DNA of 64,000 bases from Pseudomonadota bacterium. Its GTDB lineage: Bacteria; Pseudomonadota; Gammaproteobacteria; Xanthomonadales; Ahniellaceae. The DNA is taken from contig JALHNO010000001.1 in the NCBI GenBank assembly GCA_022843465.1, forward strand, positions 260,787 to 324,786, written 5' to 3'. Positions 8,700-19,494 of this stretch are shown here, in pieces (the first letter of the stretch is position 1; every line of letters starts with the position of its first letter). Position numbers and translations under genes: made by a program. The notes beneath the pieces are model-generated. The model was not told where the DNA came from. It searched no databases and saw nothing but the letters and a program-made list of their open reading frames with translations.

Positions 8700-9479
8700 A
8701 TGAAAGACAAGCGAGAAATCGTCAGCAACTGGTTGCCGCGTTATACCGGCGTGCCCCTGACCGAGTTCGGCGAGTACATCCTGCTGACCAATTTCGGCCA
8801 TTACCTGAGCGTGTTTGCCGACATCATCGGCGGCGGCGAGATCCGTGGCATGGATCGGCCAATGCCCAGCATCACCTTCGATGGCATCACCCTGATCAAC
8901 TTCGGCATGGGCAGCGCGAATGCGGCGACGGTGATGGATCTGCTGTCTGCAATTGGTCCGAAGGCTGCGCTCTTCCTGGGCAAGTGTGGTGGCCTGAAGC
9001 GCAAGAATGCCATCGGCGATCTGGTACTCCCGATCGCGGCAATCCGCGGCGAGGGCACGTCCAATGACTATCTGTTGCCCGAGGTACCGGCCTTGCCGGC
9101 CTTCAGTCTGCAGCGCGCGGTGTCGACGATGATCCGCGATCTCGAACACGATTACTGGACCGGGACGGTCTACACCACCAATCGACGCGTCTGGGAACAC
9201 GATGTGCAGTTCAAGCAGTATCTGCGCAAGACCCGGGCCATGGCGATCGATATGGAAACCGCCACGGTGTTCTCGGCGGGCTTTGCCAACAGCATCCCGA
9301 CCGGCGCCCTGCTGCTGGTCAGCGATCAGCCGATGATTCCGGAAGGCGTGAAGACCGAGGCCTCCGACAAGCAGGTGACCTCAGGCTTTGTCGATCGTCA
9401 TGTCCGTATCGGCATCGAGGCGTTGCGCCTGATCCGCCGCCACGGCAAGAGCGTCAAACATCTGCGCTTCGACGAATAG
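8700..9479 (+). CDS. amn: AMP nucleosidase (short form)
   Basis: 259 residues, ATG 8700 with an AAGAGGG ribosome site. The enzyme cleaves AMP to adenine and ribose 5-phosphate and belongs to the nucleoside phosphorylase (PNP/UDP) superfamily. Recognisable parts are INFGMGSANAATVMDLL (phosphate/nucleotide loop), LGKCGGL, the AIDMETATVFSAGF segment that holds the ribose-contacting Met-Glu pair, and LLLVSDQPMIPEGVKTEASDK. At about 260 residues it is the short form that lacks the regulatory N-terminal domain of the E. coli enzyme; this form is common in xanthomonads and Bacteroidetes. It acts in cytoplasmic purine salvage. It appears monocistronic. Confidence 0.85.
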   Translation: MKDKREIVSNWLPRYTGVPLTEFGEYILLTNFGHYLSVFADIIGGGEIRGMDRPMPSITFDGITLINFGMGSANAATVMDLLSAIGPKAALFLGKCGGLKRKNAIGDLVLPIAAIRGEGTSNDYLLPEVPALPAFSLQRAVSTMIRDLEHDYWTGTVYTTNRRVWEHDVQFKQYLRKTRAMAIDMETATVFSAGFANSIPTGALLLVSDQPMIPEGVKTEASDKQVTSGFVDRHVRIGIEALRLIRRHGKSVKHLRFDE

Positions 9480-9529
9480 CGGCTTGCGCAGCCGCCCCGG
9501 TTGCGGCTGTCGCCGATCAGCGGGTCTCG

Positions 9530-9874
9530 TCAGAAGCCGAGTTGCAACAGGATCAGGCTGGGTGCGGCCTTGCCCTGCGGATCGGTCTGGACACGGCACA
9601 TGAAACCGCGCTTGGTCTCGCTGGTGAGGCCCTTGTCGACGGTAACCGTGGATTCGATGACCACGATGCCATAGTCCTCCTGGCGAATGGCCGCAGCGAA
9701 CTCCTTGGCGTTGCCCTCGAAGGGCTGATTGCCGATTTCAGCGGCGATGGCGTCCATGCATACCTTGGCGACCTTGGACTCGGTGCTGCCACCGCAGCCG
9801 GCGAGTGCAAGGACGAACACGGACAACAGGACGGATACTTGGTAGCGCTTGCGTGATTCGGTTGGCTTCTTCAT
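9530..9874 (-). CDS. Small hypothetical lipoprotein
   Basis: 114 residues from ATG 9874, preceded by a very strong GGAGGGG ribosome site. A basic N-terminus (KKPTESRKRY), a hydrophobic core and the lipobox L24-A25-G26-C27 mark a lipoprotein signal peptide. Aspartate is absent at +2 of the mature protein (it reads CGG), so outer-membrane targeting is likely. The mature domain (VCMDAIAAEIGNQPFEGN..., IVVIESTVTVDKGLTSETKRGFMCRVQ) contains two cysteines that may pair. It resembles no family I can name. It converges with amn, leaving about 50 bases between the two stops. Confidence 0.6.
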   Translation of the reverse strand: MKKPTESRKRYQVSVLLSVFVLALAGCGGSTESKVAKVCMDAIAAEIGNQPFEGNAKEFAAAIRQEDYGIVVIESTVTVDKGLTSETKRGFMCRVQTDPQGKAAPSLILLQLGF

Positions 9875-10111
9875 GGCCCCTCCCGCGATTGGAACTCAAC
9901 ATAGCGCAAGCAAGATGTGGTCTCAATGCGCGAAAACCCCCAGGCGATGTAAAGAATTCGTGCCGCGGCGCACTCAATTGCCCCCAGCCATCGCCGGAAA
10001 CGCCTTCAATACCCGTTTGACCGGCGTTATTCTAGTGGATTGCGAAGACCGTTCCCTGCAGCGCCCTGCTCGCCGGGCGCCTGCCCCTGCTCATGTGAAA
10101 GGAGTTCACCG

Positions 10112-12415
10112 ATGAAACCGACCCTGCTCAGTGTTGCCGTTGCGTTGGCCCTGTTGTCCGACGTTCAGGCCCAGCAGTTGCCAGACCCGGCCAGCGAAGC
10201 GACCGCCGCCGGCGCGAGCGTTCCGGTCACCCTGGTGTCGAGCAATGCGCGGGTGGGTCTGGGCATCAACCAGGATGGTGATATCCACGGTGAGGCGCGT
10301 GGCTTTTTTGCCGACGATGGCGACTCGATCTGGTTTGCCGAGGGCTGGGCCGCCGATGGCGGCGCTGGCGGTCTCAAGTTCGGCCTGAACTGGCTGTGGG
10401 GCGGCGCCAGCCGCGCCGACAGCATCGAGCGTCCGGACTCGGTCACGGTGGCCAAATCCTTTGTCGCGGTTGACCAGAATGATGGGCATGCGCGCAAGGC
10501 GAGCATCGGCATAGGTATGGAACGTGAGGCCTGGTATGGCGACATCTATCTCGCCGCCGGCATCACCGGCGACCGCCAGGTTGCAGAAAGCACCAGCATC
10601 GCGACCACGGTCCTCAGCGGCAGCGAGGGCGGGCGACCGTATACCCAGACCCAGACCATCGAATCCCTGCTGCGCGCCTTCGAGCATCCCTACGAGACCG
10701 GTGTCGGCGCCCGGATCGGACGCTTTTTTGATCCCTACCTGCTGCGTGTCAGCGGCGGGTTGGACTATGAGCGCGGCAAGTTCGACAGCAACCAGGTCAC
10801 CGTATCCGGCGGACTCGAGAAGTATTTCAGCAACTCGGGCCATAGTCTGGCGTTGAACGTCGAGCACTATGAAAAGGACGGCGATTTCGAGCTGGACAAG
10901 CGCGATACCCGTGCCTGGCTGACCTGGCGTTACGAGTTCGGCCTGCGTGCCCCGTTCCGTCCGGTGGCGCCGGAGCGTCTGGTTGAGGTACGCCGCGAAG
11001 TTTCCACCGATGTCAGCAGCGATCGACCAAAATCCGGCGTGGTACGCAATGAACTGGCGATCGACTCCAATGCCTTCTTCGCGTTCGACCGCTCCGAGAT
11101 CACGCCGGCCGGCGATGCCGCGCTCAGCGGTGTCATCGAGGCCATCCGTGGCGGCAAGCGGGTCAGCCGCATCCGCGTGGTCGGACATACCTGCGATATC
11201 GGCAGCAACGCCTACAACCAGGGCCTGTCCGAGCGGCGTGCTGCCAGTGTGCGTGACTGGTTCGTCGCGCACGGCATCGATGGCGCCGAGCTTGATGTAA
11301 CCGGCAAGGGCGAACTCGATCCCAAGTACCCCAATGACCGTGACAACCGGCACCGCAATCGGCGGGTGGACGTCAGCTTCCTGACCATCGAAGAAGAGAC
11401 GGTGGAAGTACCAGCGCCGCCCAAGGTCGAGACCATCGTCGAATGGGTGAAGGAACCGGTTGCCGTTCCAGCGGCCTGGATCGAGCGCGCGCTGCGCAAT
11501 CCGGCCGAACACAAGCGCACGGTGGATGTCTATCGCTTCGAGACGGTGGAGAACACCACCACGCTGGGGCCGCGCGTATTCAGCAATCGCGCACCGGTCG
11601 CCCAGAACGACAGCGCCAGCACGGCGCGCGGCACGGCAGTACTGATCAATGTGCTGGGCAATGACAGTGATCCCGATGGCGATGCGCTCAGCATCAGCGC
11701 GATCACGGCGCCGCAGAACGGCACCACCAGCCAGAGTGGCAGCCTGATCAGCTACACGCCTGCTGCCGGCTTCAATGGCACCGATACCTTCAGCTACACC
11801 ATTTCGGACGGCAGGGGCGGCACCGCCACGGCCGTGGTGACCGTCACCATCAGCGGCTCGCCACCGGTGGCCAATCCCGACAATGCCACCACGATCAGCG
11901 GTCAGGCAGTCACCATCAATGTGCTCGCCAACGACAGCGATCCCGATGGTGACGCGCTCAGCGTCCCGGCAGTCGGTACCGCCAGCAATGGCACGGTGAC
12001 CCTCAATCCGGACAGCACGGTGCGCTATACCCCGGCCAGCGGCTTCATCGGCAATGACAGTTTCAGCTACACCTTGCGCGATGCCACCGGGGCGCAGGCG
12101 ACCGGTCTGGTCACGGTGCAGGTGACCCCGGCCAACCGCGCGCCGGTAGCCAACAACGACAGCTACATGATGATGCGTGACGATCTGCTGGTGCTCGACA
12201 TCCTCGCCAATGACAGCGATCCGGATGGCGATCCGGTCACGGTGGTCGCCAATACCCAGCCCATCTATGGCGTGCTGTTGATCGGATCGGGCGGACAGTA
12301 CGCCTATCGCGCCCTGCCCGGGTTCGAGGACGTGACCGACACCTTTACCTACACGATCAGCGATCCGGGCGGACTGACCGCCACCGCCACCGTCTCAATC
12401 ATGATTGGCGATTGA
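10112..12415 (+). CDS. Outer-membrane protein: barrel-like N-terminus, OmpA domain, three cadherin-like repeats
   Basis: 767 residues from ATG 10112 with AAAGGAG at 10098-10104; the frame extends upstream to 10040 but without a signal peptide. The signal peptide ends at ALLSDVQAQ. Residues about 30-300 alternate aromatic and polar positions (LKFGLNWLWGG, WYGDIYLAAGITGDRQV, LLRVSGGLDYERGKF), suggesting a beta barrel. Residues about 317-430 are an OmpA-like peptidoglycan-binding domain (AFFAFDRSEITPAGDAAL, VVGHTCDIGSNAYNQGLSERRAASVRDWF, NRRVDVSF). Residues about 493-767 hold three tandem-95/cadherin-like repeats, each with APVAxNDS, NDSDPDGDxL and a FSYTxSD-type segment; the NDSDPDGD loops are likely calcium sites. 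Placing adhesin-type repeats C-terminal to OmpA is unusual. The last 21 bases overlap the end of the convergent transporter gene. Confidence 0.75.
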   Translation: MKPTLLSVAVALALLSDVQAQQLPDPASEATAAGASVPVTLVSSNARVGLGINQDGDIHGEARGFFADDGDSIWFAEGWAADGGAGGLKFGLNWLWGGASRADSIERPDSVTVAKSFVAVDQNDGHARKASIGIGMEREAWYGDIYLAAGITGDRQVAESTSIATTVLSGSEGGRPYTQTQTIESLLRAFEHPYETGVGARIGRFFDPYLLRVSGGLDYERGKFDSNQVTVSGGLEKYFSNSGHSLALNVEHYEKDGDFELDKRDTRAWLTWRYEFGLRAPFRPVAPERLVEVRREVSTDVSSDRPKSGVVRNELAIDSNAFFAFDRSEITPAGDAALSGVIEAIRGGKRVSRIRVVGHTCDIGSNAYNQGLSERRAASVRDWFVAHGIDGAELDVTGKGELDPKYPNDRDNRHRNRRVDVSFLTIEEETVEVPAPPKVETIVEWVKEPVAVPAAWIERALRNPAEHKRTVDVYRFETVENTTTLGPRVFSNRAPVAQNDSASTARGTAVLINVLGNDSDPDGDALSISAITAPQNGTTSQSGSLISYTPAAGFNGTDTFSYTISDGRGGTATAVVTVTISGSPPVANPDNATTISGQAVTINVLANDSDPDGDALSVPAVGTASNGTVTLNPDSTVRYTPASGFIGNDSFSYTLRDATGAQATGLVTVQVTPANRAPVANNDSYMMMRDDLLVLDILANDSDPDGDPVTVVANTQPIYGVLLIGSGGQYAYRALPGFEDVTDTFTYTISDPGGLTATATVSIMIGD

Positions 12416-13375
12416 GGGATCGGCTCCGGGGGGCGCGTCGCTGCTGACCACGCCGGCGCGCGCCCGCTGCGAGACGCTCGCCAGCAGTGAGCCGGCGATC
12501 ACCAGGCCGGCGCCAATCCAGCCCCAGAGCGCGATGCGCTCGGGGGCAATCAGCTGTGGCCAGATTGTGTGGGTGGCGGCAACGGCAGCGACGCACAGCA
12601 GAGGCGTCATCGCCAGCACCATGCCGACGCGCGAGGCTTCCCAGTGCGCCAGTGCCTCGGCGAACGCGCCGTAGGCGCCGAGGGTATTGACGCAGCAGAA
12701 CAGCAGCGCTGCGGCATGCAGGCCATCAAGCTTGACCAGTTCGGCAGGCTGCGCCAGCGGATAGAGCAGCAGCGCAGCGACTGCGTAGATGAACAGCAGC
12801 AGATGCTTTGAGCTGAGACGGTTGAGCAGTTGCTTCTGGATCAGCGCGTAGACCGCCCAGACCAGGGCAGCGGCGAGCACGATGGCGGCGCCCAGGCCGT
12901 AGTGGCTGGCGATACCGGTCGTCTGCCGGCTCTGGTCGCTGAAGAAGCTGATCAGCCCGGCGCCGACCAGTCCAAGACCGAGCCATTGCAGCGCACTGAA
13001 GCGCTCGCGGAAGATGAAGATTCCACCCAGCGCGAGCAGCAGGGGCGCTGCCTGGATCAGCAGCTGCGCGTTCGCCGGCGTCGTGTACTGCACGCCAAAC
13101 AGATAGCCGACAAAATTGCCCGTCAGCATCAGGGCAGCGATCGTCATCAGCAACCAGGTCTTGCGATCATGACCGCGATACTTGCCGAGCTCACCGCGCA
13201 GCATCAGCCAGATCAACAGGGCGACGGTTGCGGTGACGAAGCGCGCCCAGGTGATGGTCCAGGCGTCCAGAGTCTCCAGTGCGATCTTCAACGTGATCGG
13301 AAGGGTGGCCCAGAACCCTGCGGTTACCATGGCCAGCGCCATCCCGAGTTGCCAGCGGCCGCTGGTGGTGTGCAT
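12395..13375 (-). CDS. EamA/DMT-family membrane transporter
   Basis: 326 residues from ATG 13375. A TTG at 13381 is better spaced from GGGAGG and could be used instead. Ten hydrophobic helices form two EamA halves; PANAQLLIQAAPLLLALGGIFIF at the end of half one and the matching EASRVGMVLAMTPLLCVAAV in half two are the usual signature segments. Members of this drug/metabolite superfamily export or import small metabolites and amino acids; the substrate is not predictable here. The 3' end overlaps the convergent OmpA-type gene by 21 bases, so the two transcripts are antisense to each other at their ends. Confidence 0.8.
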   Translation of the reverse strand: MHTTSGRWQLGMALAMVTAGFWATLPITLKIALETLDAWTITWARFVTATVALLIWLMLRGELGKYRGHDRKTWLLMTIAALMLTGNFVGYLFGVQYTTPANAQLLIQAAPLLLALGGIFIFRERFSALQWLGLGLVGAGLISFFSDQSRQTTGIASHYGLGAAIVLAAALVWAVYALIQKQLLNRLSSKHLLLFIYAVAALLLYPLAQPAELVKLDGLHAAALLFCCVNTLGAYGAFAEALAHWEASRVGMVLAMTPLLCVAAVAATHTIWPQLIAPERIALWGWIGAGLVIAGSLLASVSQRARAGVVSSDAPPGADPSIANHD

Positions 13376-13526
13376 GGCCAAGACGGCCTCCCGATTGAGA
13401 AAGGAATGCGGCCGCCGACACTAGCAGTTTGACCGCGCAGCAGAATCTCCGCCTCCGCCCGTCCGGGTTAAGCCACAATTCACCGCTACAATCCCACACT
13501 GGTGGTGCTCGCTACGGGGAATGCTC

Positions 13527-14798
13527 ATGAAACGCGTCCTGGCACTGCTGTTCACCGTCCTGCTCTCCGGCTGCCTCACCTACGACAGCTACGGCTATCG
13601 CAGCGACGGTTACTACGAAGACCGCTACTACAGCGGCGGCCGCACCTATTACGACGGCTATTACAGCGGCTACGGCTCGGATTACGCCTACTGGAACCAC
13701 TATCCGGCCTATGTCTACGGCTCGGCGTACTACTCGGTGCTGTGGCCGGTCTATCGCGGTTACTACGATCCGTTCTACACGCCGGGCTTCTACTACGGCG
13801 TCACCTGGTATCCGCGCACCTATTTCGGTCTCGGGCACTCCTGGCACTCCTGGCCCTACTATCACCCGTATTCGCCGTATCGCTACAGCTATGCGGACGG
13901 CTACTACGATCATTGGGACCGGCGTCGTGCCCAGGTCAGCGACCGCGTGCGTCGTGGCCAGAGCGCCACGGTCAGTAACCCCTACCTCTATGGCAGCGCC
14001 CGCAACGAAGCCGAGCGGCTGGCGTATCAGAGTGGCATTGGCCGCAAGCAGCAAGGTCTCGAGCGGCCGGGTGTCCAGTACGACCCGTTCGCCGCGCAAC
14101 GCAGCAGCAGTCTGAGTCGCGATCTCGCGCGCAGCGAGGCCAATACACGCAGTCAGATGCCGGCGCGCTATCAGGGCGCAGAGGGTCGCGGTGAATTGCC
14201 AGCGCGCGCGCCCCTGCAGCGCAACTCCGAACCCTATCGGGCGCGCATCGACCGACCAGTGCGGTCCAGCGAGCCTGCGCGGGTGCAGCGTCAGGAGCGT
14301 TCCGCCGAGCAGATGCGTGGACGCGAATCCGGATGGGTCAGCGCCGCCCCGGGCAGCACGCCGGAGCCAGTCGGCGAAGCGCGCCTGCAGCGCAGCCGAC
14401 CCGCGCCCTATTATCGCGAGGTCGCCGGTAGTCAGGTTCCAATGACGCGGCCACAGGAGCTCGAACAGCCGCGGGCGGCGAGTGCGCCGCTGGAGCGCAG
14501 CCGGTCGCGTGTATTCAGCGACTACCCGTCTTCACAGCCGGCGCCGGACTATCGCAGCGAGCGTGGCTACCGCAATGAACTGCGGGCTGCGCCGGTGTTC
14601 CAGCCGCAGCAACAGCCGGTACGACAGTCCTACGAAGCGCGGCCGGCAATGCGATTCGAGTCCGCCCCGTCGAGTTCGCGGGCGCCCTCGTATCCATCGC
14701 GATCGCCGGATGTCGGCAGCTCGCGTCCGCAGCGCAGCGAATCCGGCAGCAGCGACTCGGCGCGTGCAGAGACACGGCGCAGCCGCGATGAGGACTGA
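13527..14798 (+). CDS. Tyrosine-rich lipoprotein with long disordered Arg/Ser-rich tail
   Basis: 423 residues. ATG 13527 is preferred over ATG 13521 because GGGGA at 13516-13520 then sits 6 bases upstream. The lipobox is L13-S14-G15-C16. The first 110 mature residues are extraordinarily rich in tyrosine (SYGYRSDGYYEDRYYSGG, YYDGYYSGYGSDYAYW, PYRYSYADGYYDHW), with Gly, Ser and Trp. The remaining 280 residues are low-complexity Arg, Ser, Pro, Glu and Gln with no hydrophobic core, thus probably disordered. No enzymatic motif is present. A role in envelope coating, adhesion or cation/dye binding is possible but unproven. It stands alone on the plus strand after the divergent transporter. Confidence 0.6.
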   Translation: MKRVLALLFTVLLSGCLTYDSYGYRSDGYYEDRYYSGGRTYYDGYYSGYGSDYAYWNHYPAYVYGSAYYSVLWPVYRGYYDPFYTPGFYYGVTWYPRTYFGLGHSWHSWPYYHPYSPYRYSYADGYYDHWDRRRAQVSDRVRRGQSATVSNPYLYGSARNEAERLAYQSGIGRKQQGLERPGVQYDPFAAQRSSSLSRDLARSEANTRSQMPARYQGAEGRGELPARAPLQRNSEPYRARIDRPVRSSEPARVQRQERSAEQMRGRESGWVSAAPGSTPEPVGEARLQRSRPAPYYREVAGSQVPMTRPQELEQPRAASAPLERSRSRVFSDYPSSQPAPDYRSERGYRNELRAAPVFQPQQQPVRQSYEARPAMRFESAPSSSRAPSYPSRSPDVGSSRPQRSESGSSDSARAETRRSRDED

Positions 14799-14857
14799 GG
14801 TCACGCCGACGCAATTGTCGCGGGTCTGATACGGCGCAGCGGCGCCGACGCGCGGGC

Positions 14858-14883
14858 AAAAAAAGAGGCCCCGACAGGGGCCT
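14858..14883 (-). terminator. Rho-independent terminator of the 64-residue gene
   Basis: Read on the minus strand: stem AGGCCCC, loop TGTC, stem GGGGCCT, then C and seven T. The 7-base-pair stem followed directly by a T run is a textbook intrinsic terminator. It lies 63 bases downstream of the small minus-strand gene and supports that gene being real. Confidence 0.8.
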
Positions 14884-14945
14884 TAATGGGAGGAGAAACC
14901 TTGGAACAGGGAACGCACCCGCAAAGCGGGTTTGCAGCAGAAACC

Positions 14946-15140
14946 TCAGGCAGCGAGTTGCGCCAGCGCGGCACTCAGCTTGGCGCGCTTGCAGGAGAGA
15001 CGCTCAACCTCGGCGTCCACCATCGAGTCATCACGAGTCATGACCTGGTCAAGAGCCATTTCCACCAAGCCGATCTCGATCAGAAGATCGTGGTGGACAG
15101 AAACCGGATCCATTCCCAGTGCAGCCATTTGTCCGTTCAT
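14946..15140 (-). CDS. Small helical protein (64 residues), possibly DUF465/YdcH-like
   Basis: The start is ATG 15140, with GAGG 6 bases upstream; an in-frame ATG at 15152 has no ribosome site. The protein is almost wholly helical: DPVSVHHDLLIEIGLVEMAL, a short acidic turn (TRDDSMVD), then AEVERLSCKRAKLSAALAQL. Helix-turn-helix hairpins with H..L...I and D.EVERL..KR..L resemble the DUF465/YdcH family of short coiled-coil proteins, but the match is loose. Three features argue for a real, regulated monocistronic gene: the ribosome site, a strong terminator at 14858-14883 and a CRP-like palindrome about 50 bases upstream of the start. Antisense frames on the plus strand have no such signals. Confidence 0.6.
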   Translation of the reverse strand: MNGQMAALGMDPVSVHHDLLIEIGLVEMALDQVMTRDDSMVDAEVERLSCKRAKLSAALAQLAA

Positions 15141-15189
15141 GATGAGCCTCATTCGCTAGCTTTTTGGTTACATTGGGTACCTAGCAGAA

Positions 15190-15205
15190 TGTGTGCCAGG
15201 TCACA
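15190..15205. promoter_or_regulatory. CRP/Clp-type palindrome
   Basis: TGTGT-N6-TCACA differs at one half-site base from the consensus TGTGA-N6-TCACA bound by CRP and by Clp, its xanthomonad relative. The outer bases (AA before, GAT after) are only partly consensus. It lies 50 bases upstream of the 64-residue gene (minus strand) and 448 bases upstream of mnmG, so the small gene is the more likely target. Confidence 0.4.
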
Positions 15206-15389
15206 GATCATTCAAAATCGAGTTGAGGAGCCCTTCGTCGCAATCGAACTGACACATTTGGTCGTGAGCTGACCCGCACCTGTCAGTTGTTACACGCAAT
15301 CGTCTGATTCTTGATCGCTGTCACGTTTTTACTATCAGGAGTGAGATTCACTTGGCTTGACGCGCGAGAGCACGCCAGGCAAACGGTCA

Positions 15390-15453
15390 CTGGCGCCCGG
15401 CACCAAAGGTCCTTAAGGATTCCCCCTGTTCCCTCAAGACCGCCGGGCGCCAG
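15390..15453. repeat. 12-bp inverted repeat with nested palindrome
   Basis: Arms 15390-15401 and 15442-15453 are exactly complementary, with a 40-base spacer that contains TCCTTAAGGA. No T run follows, so it is not a standard terminator. It lies about 200 bases upstream of mnmG. Confidence 0.5.
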
Positions 15454-15652
15454 CCTCTCTTCCCTGAGATAGGTCTGGCTCCAGTGCGTCCTTCGGCGGC
15501 GCGGTGTCAGCCCCTGAGCCTGACCGCAGCGTCACATTCGCCAGCGTGCCCGCCGAAGTGCGACACTCCCCGTGCAGAAACCACGCCAGCATTGGCCTGA
15601 AATCCTTTGCTTCACAATTGCTTGCATTCACCGTCGTTGAAGGCGCCGTGCC

Positions 15653-17535
<1,883 letters not shown>

Positions 17536-17539
<4 letters not shown>

Positions 17540-19395
17540 GCAATGGGCCCGTCGCGCCAGGGCCTGACCGTTTCCTGGTGGTCGCGTTCTGGCTGCTGTA
17601 CGTGGCGGCGGGTGCGCAGACCGGCATTGCCACCGACACCGCACGCGATCTGTTGGCAGCCTGGGACATCGTCCAGGGCGTGCACTATCCACTGCGCGGA
17701 CCCGAGCTCTATGCGACCTGGCACCTGGGCCCGATCTGGCATTACCTGCTGGCTTTGCCGCTGTGGTTGAGTCATAGCGCGGCCTGGACGGCGCTGCTGG
17801 TGGCCATGCTGGCGGGTTTGAAACTTCCGCTGGCGTACCGGCTCGGATTCCACTTTGGCGGACCGGCCTTGGCGCGACTGGCACTGATTGCGATCGCCTT
17901 GCCGGGCTGGTGGATGTTCGAGTGGCTGGTAGCCTCGCACACCAATCTCGCCGCCAGCTGCGTGCTGGGCTATGCCTTGTGCCTGCTGCACTGGTCGCGC
18001 CGTGACCGCATGATGTGGCTGGCCGGTGCCGGTCTGTTGTTCTCGCTGGCGCTGCATGCACACCCGACCGCCCTGTTCTGGGGCTGGCTTGTGCTCCCGG
18101 CGTTCTGGCAGCGTCAGCGTCAGGGCGGCATCCGCTGGACGCAGACTGTCCCGGCACTGCTGCTGTTTCTGCTGCCGTTCGCGCCGATGCTGGTCGACGA
18201 GGCCCGGCACGGTTGGCCGATGTGGTCGGGCACCCGCGCCTTCGTCGCCAGCCGCAGCGAGCTTGCCATCGCCTCGCGCGTATTGCCATTTCTGCGCGAT
18301 CTGCTGGTGCTCGATGGCGTGCGCATGCCGGCGCAGTTCATGCTGGGTCCACCCTGGCTTGCGCTCGCCTTGCATCTGCTGCAGTGCCTGCTGGTCCTGC
18401 TTGCCGTGGTCGGCTTGTGGGCGCGCAGAGTCGCGCATGCCCCGGCCGCGTGGCTGGCCGCCACCGCCCTGGTGCTGGCGGCCAGCTTTGTCGTGCTGCT
18501 CCGGCCCGAGGTCCCCTACTGGATGACCTACGCCCTGATGCCGGGTGTTGCGGCATTTCTGGCGCTGGGCTGGCATCGGCTGTATCTGGCGCTGGTCGCC
18601 CGGGCGCAGGACGGCGCACATCCGGCGCGCGCGTTGCCGTGGCGGCGCGCCCTGATTGCGGTTTGGGTCATTGCCGGACTGGCCTTTGTCACGCTGGCGG
18701 GTCAGCGCATCCACGCCTCCAGCCAGGGTTGGGTTGCCGTGCCCTACCGGGTGGTCGGCCGCTACGCCGATCCGGCAAAACGCGTGGATGACCGGGTTCC
18801 CAATGCGATCTATCCGGTGTTCGGGCAGGAACGGCTTACCCGCTGGCTGTGCGCGCAACAACAGCCGCCCAACCTGCACGGTGATGGTGCCGCGTTGCAA
18901 CGACTGAACCAGGGCAGCCTGCGCCTGCTGCACTGCGCGCAGGGTCCGCGGGCAGGCATCGGCGGCGACACCGGTGCGGCGCTGGCCTTGTACCCGGCCT
19001 TTCTCGTCCAGCAGGCCGGTCTGGACAGCGCGCCATCATTTGGCGCCATGCGAGAGGTGGCGGTGAAGCGGGTCCTGCATGCCGCCCAGCCTGAATCGGA
19101 TGAAGTGATCCGTGCTTACCCGCCCTGGCTGTTGACACAGCAGCCCGTGCACCAATTCGAAGTCGAGGTCCCCGCCGGCCACCAGATCGTGGCGATCAGC
19201 AATCTGCGTCCGGTGTTCAATGGCCTGGATGAGCCGCGCCTGCTGGTCGATGGTGCTGTGCGAGTCCCGGTAGCTCGAACCGCTGTCACCTGGCTGTTCC
19301 GGCTGCCTGCGGGCAGGCCAGGCCGGCTGATCGTGAAGACCGGGGACCCCGGACTGATCGAAGTGCTGGCATTGCGGGAAACGCCCCGCGGTTAA
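17536..19395 (+). CDS. Polytopic membrane protein of GT39/ArnT-like (GT-C) type
   Basis: 619 residues, starting in the 4-base ATGA overlap with mnmG, so the two are cotranscribed and probably translationally coupled. About ten hydrophobic helices are followed by a roughly 200-residue soluble C-terminal region. The first periplasmic loop contains [16 protein letters not shown], with the acidic pair expected at the catalytic site of GT-C transferases, then [22 protein letters not shown]; the helix-loop plan matches PMT/ArnT-like enzymes that move sugars from polyprenyl phosphate carriers. Acceptor and sugar are unknown. Linkage to tRNA modification has no obvious functional meaning and may be accidental. 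Confidence 0.6.
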
Positions 19396-19413
19396 AACAC
19401 CTGTTTCCAGTGT

Positions 19414-19439
19414 GGGCGCGCGCGCTACAATGCGCGCCC
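19414..19439 (+). promoter_or_regulatory. Hairpin with TACAAT box upstream of cytochrome c5
   Basis: GGGCGCGC (19414-19421) pairs with GCGCGCCC (19432-19439); the loop holds TACAAT, close to a sigma-70 -10 box. The expected -35 position (about 19403-19408) reads GTTTCC, which is weak. It could be a promoter for the cytochrome gene or a terminator-like hairpin for the gene before it. Confidence 0.25.
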
Positions 19440-19494
19440 TTTGTCATCCTGGTTTGCCCTCGTGCGAGCCGGAAAATCCTTCAAGGATGTTGCA

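Larger units (their letters stand above)
15141..15652. other. 512-base intergenic region upstream of mnmG
   Basis: No convincing gene is visible; the short frames lack ribosome sites and recognisable sequence. It holds the CRP-like site at 15190-15205 and a perfect 12-base inverted repeat, CTGGCGCCCGGC at 15390-15401 with its complement at 15442-15453, enclosing 40 bases that include a smaller TCCTTAAGGA palindrome. The second structure could be an mRNA leader hairpin of mnmG, an attenuator, or a small RNA. The region between 15210 and 15380 is relatively AT-rich and probably contains promoters in both directions. Confidence 0.4.

Noticed and set aside
14886-15272. Plus-strand frame of 128 codons
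   Set aside because: It has no ribosome site and overlaps the minus-strand small gene, which has a ribosome site and terminator.
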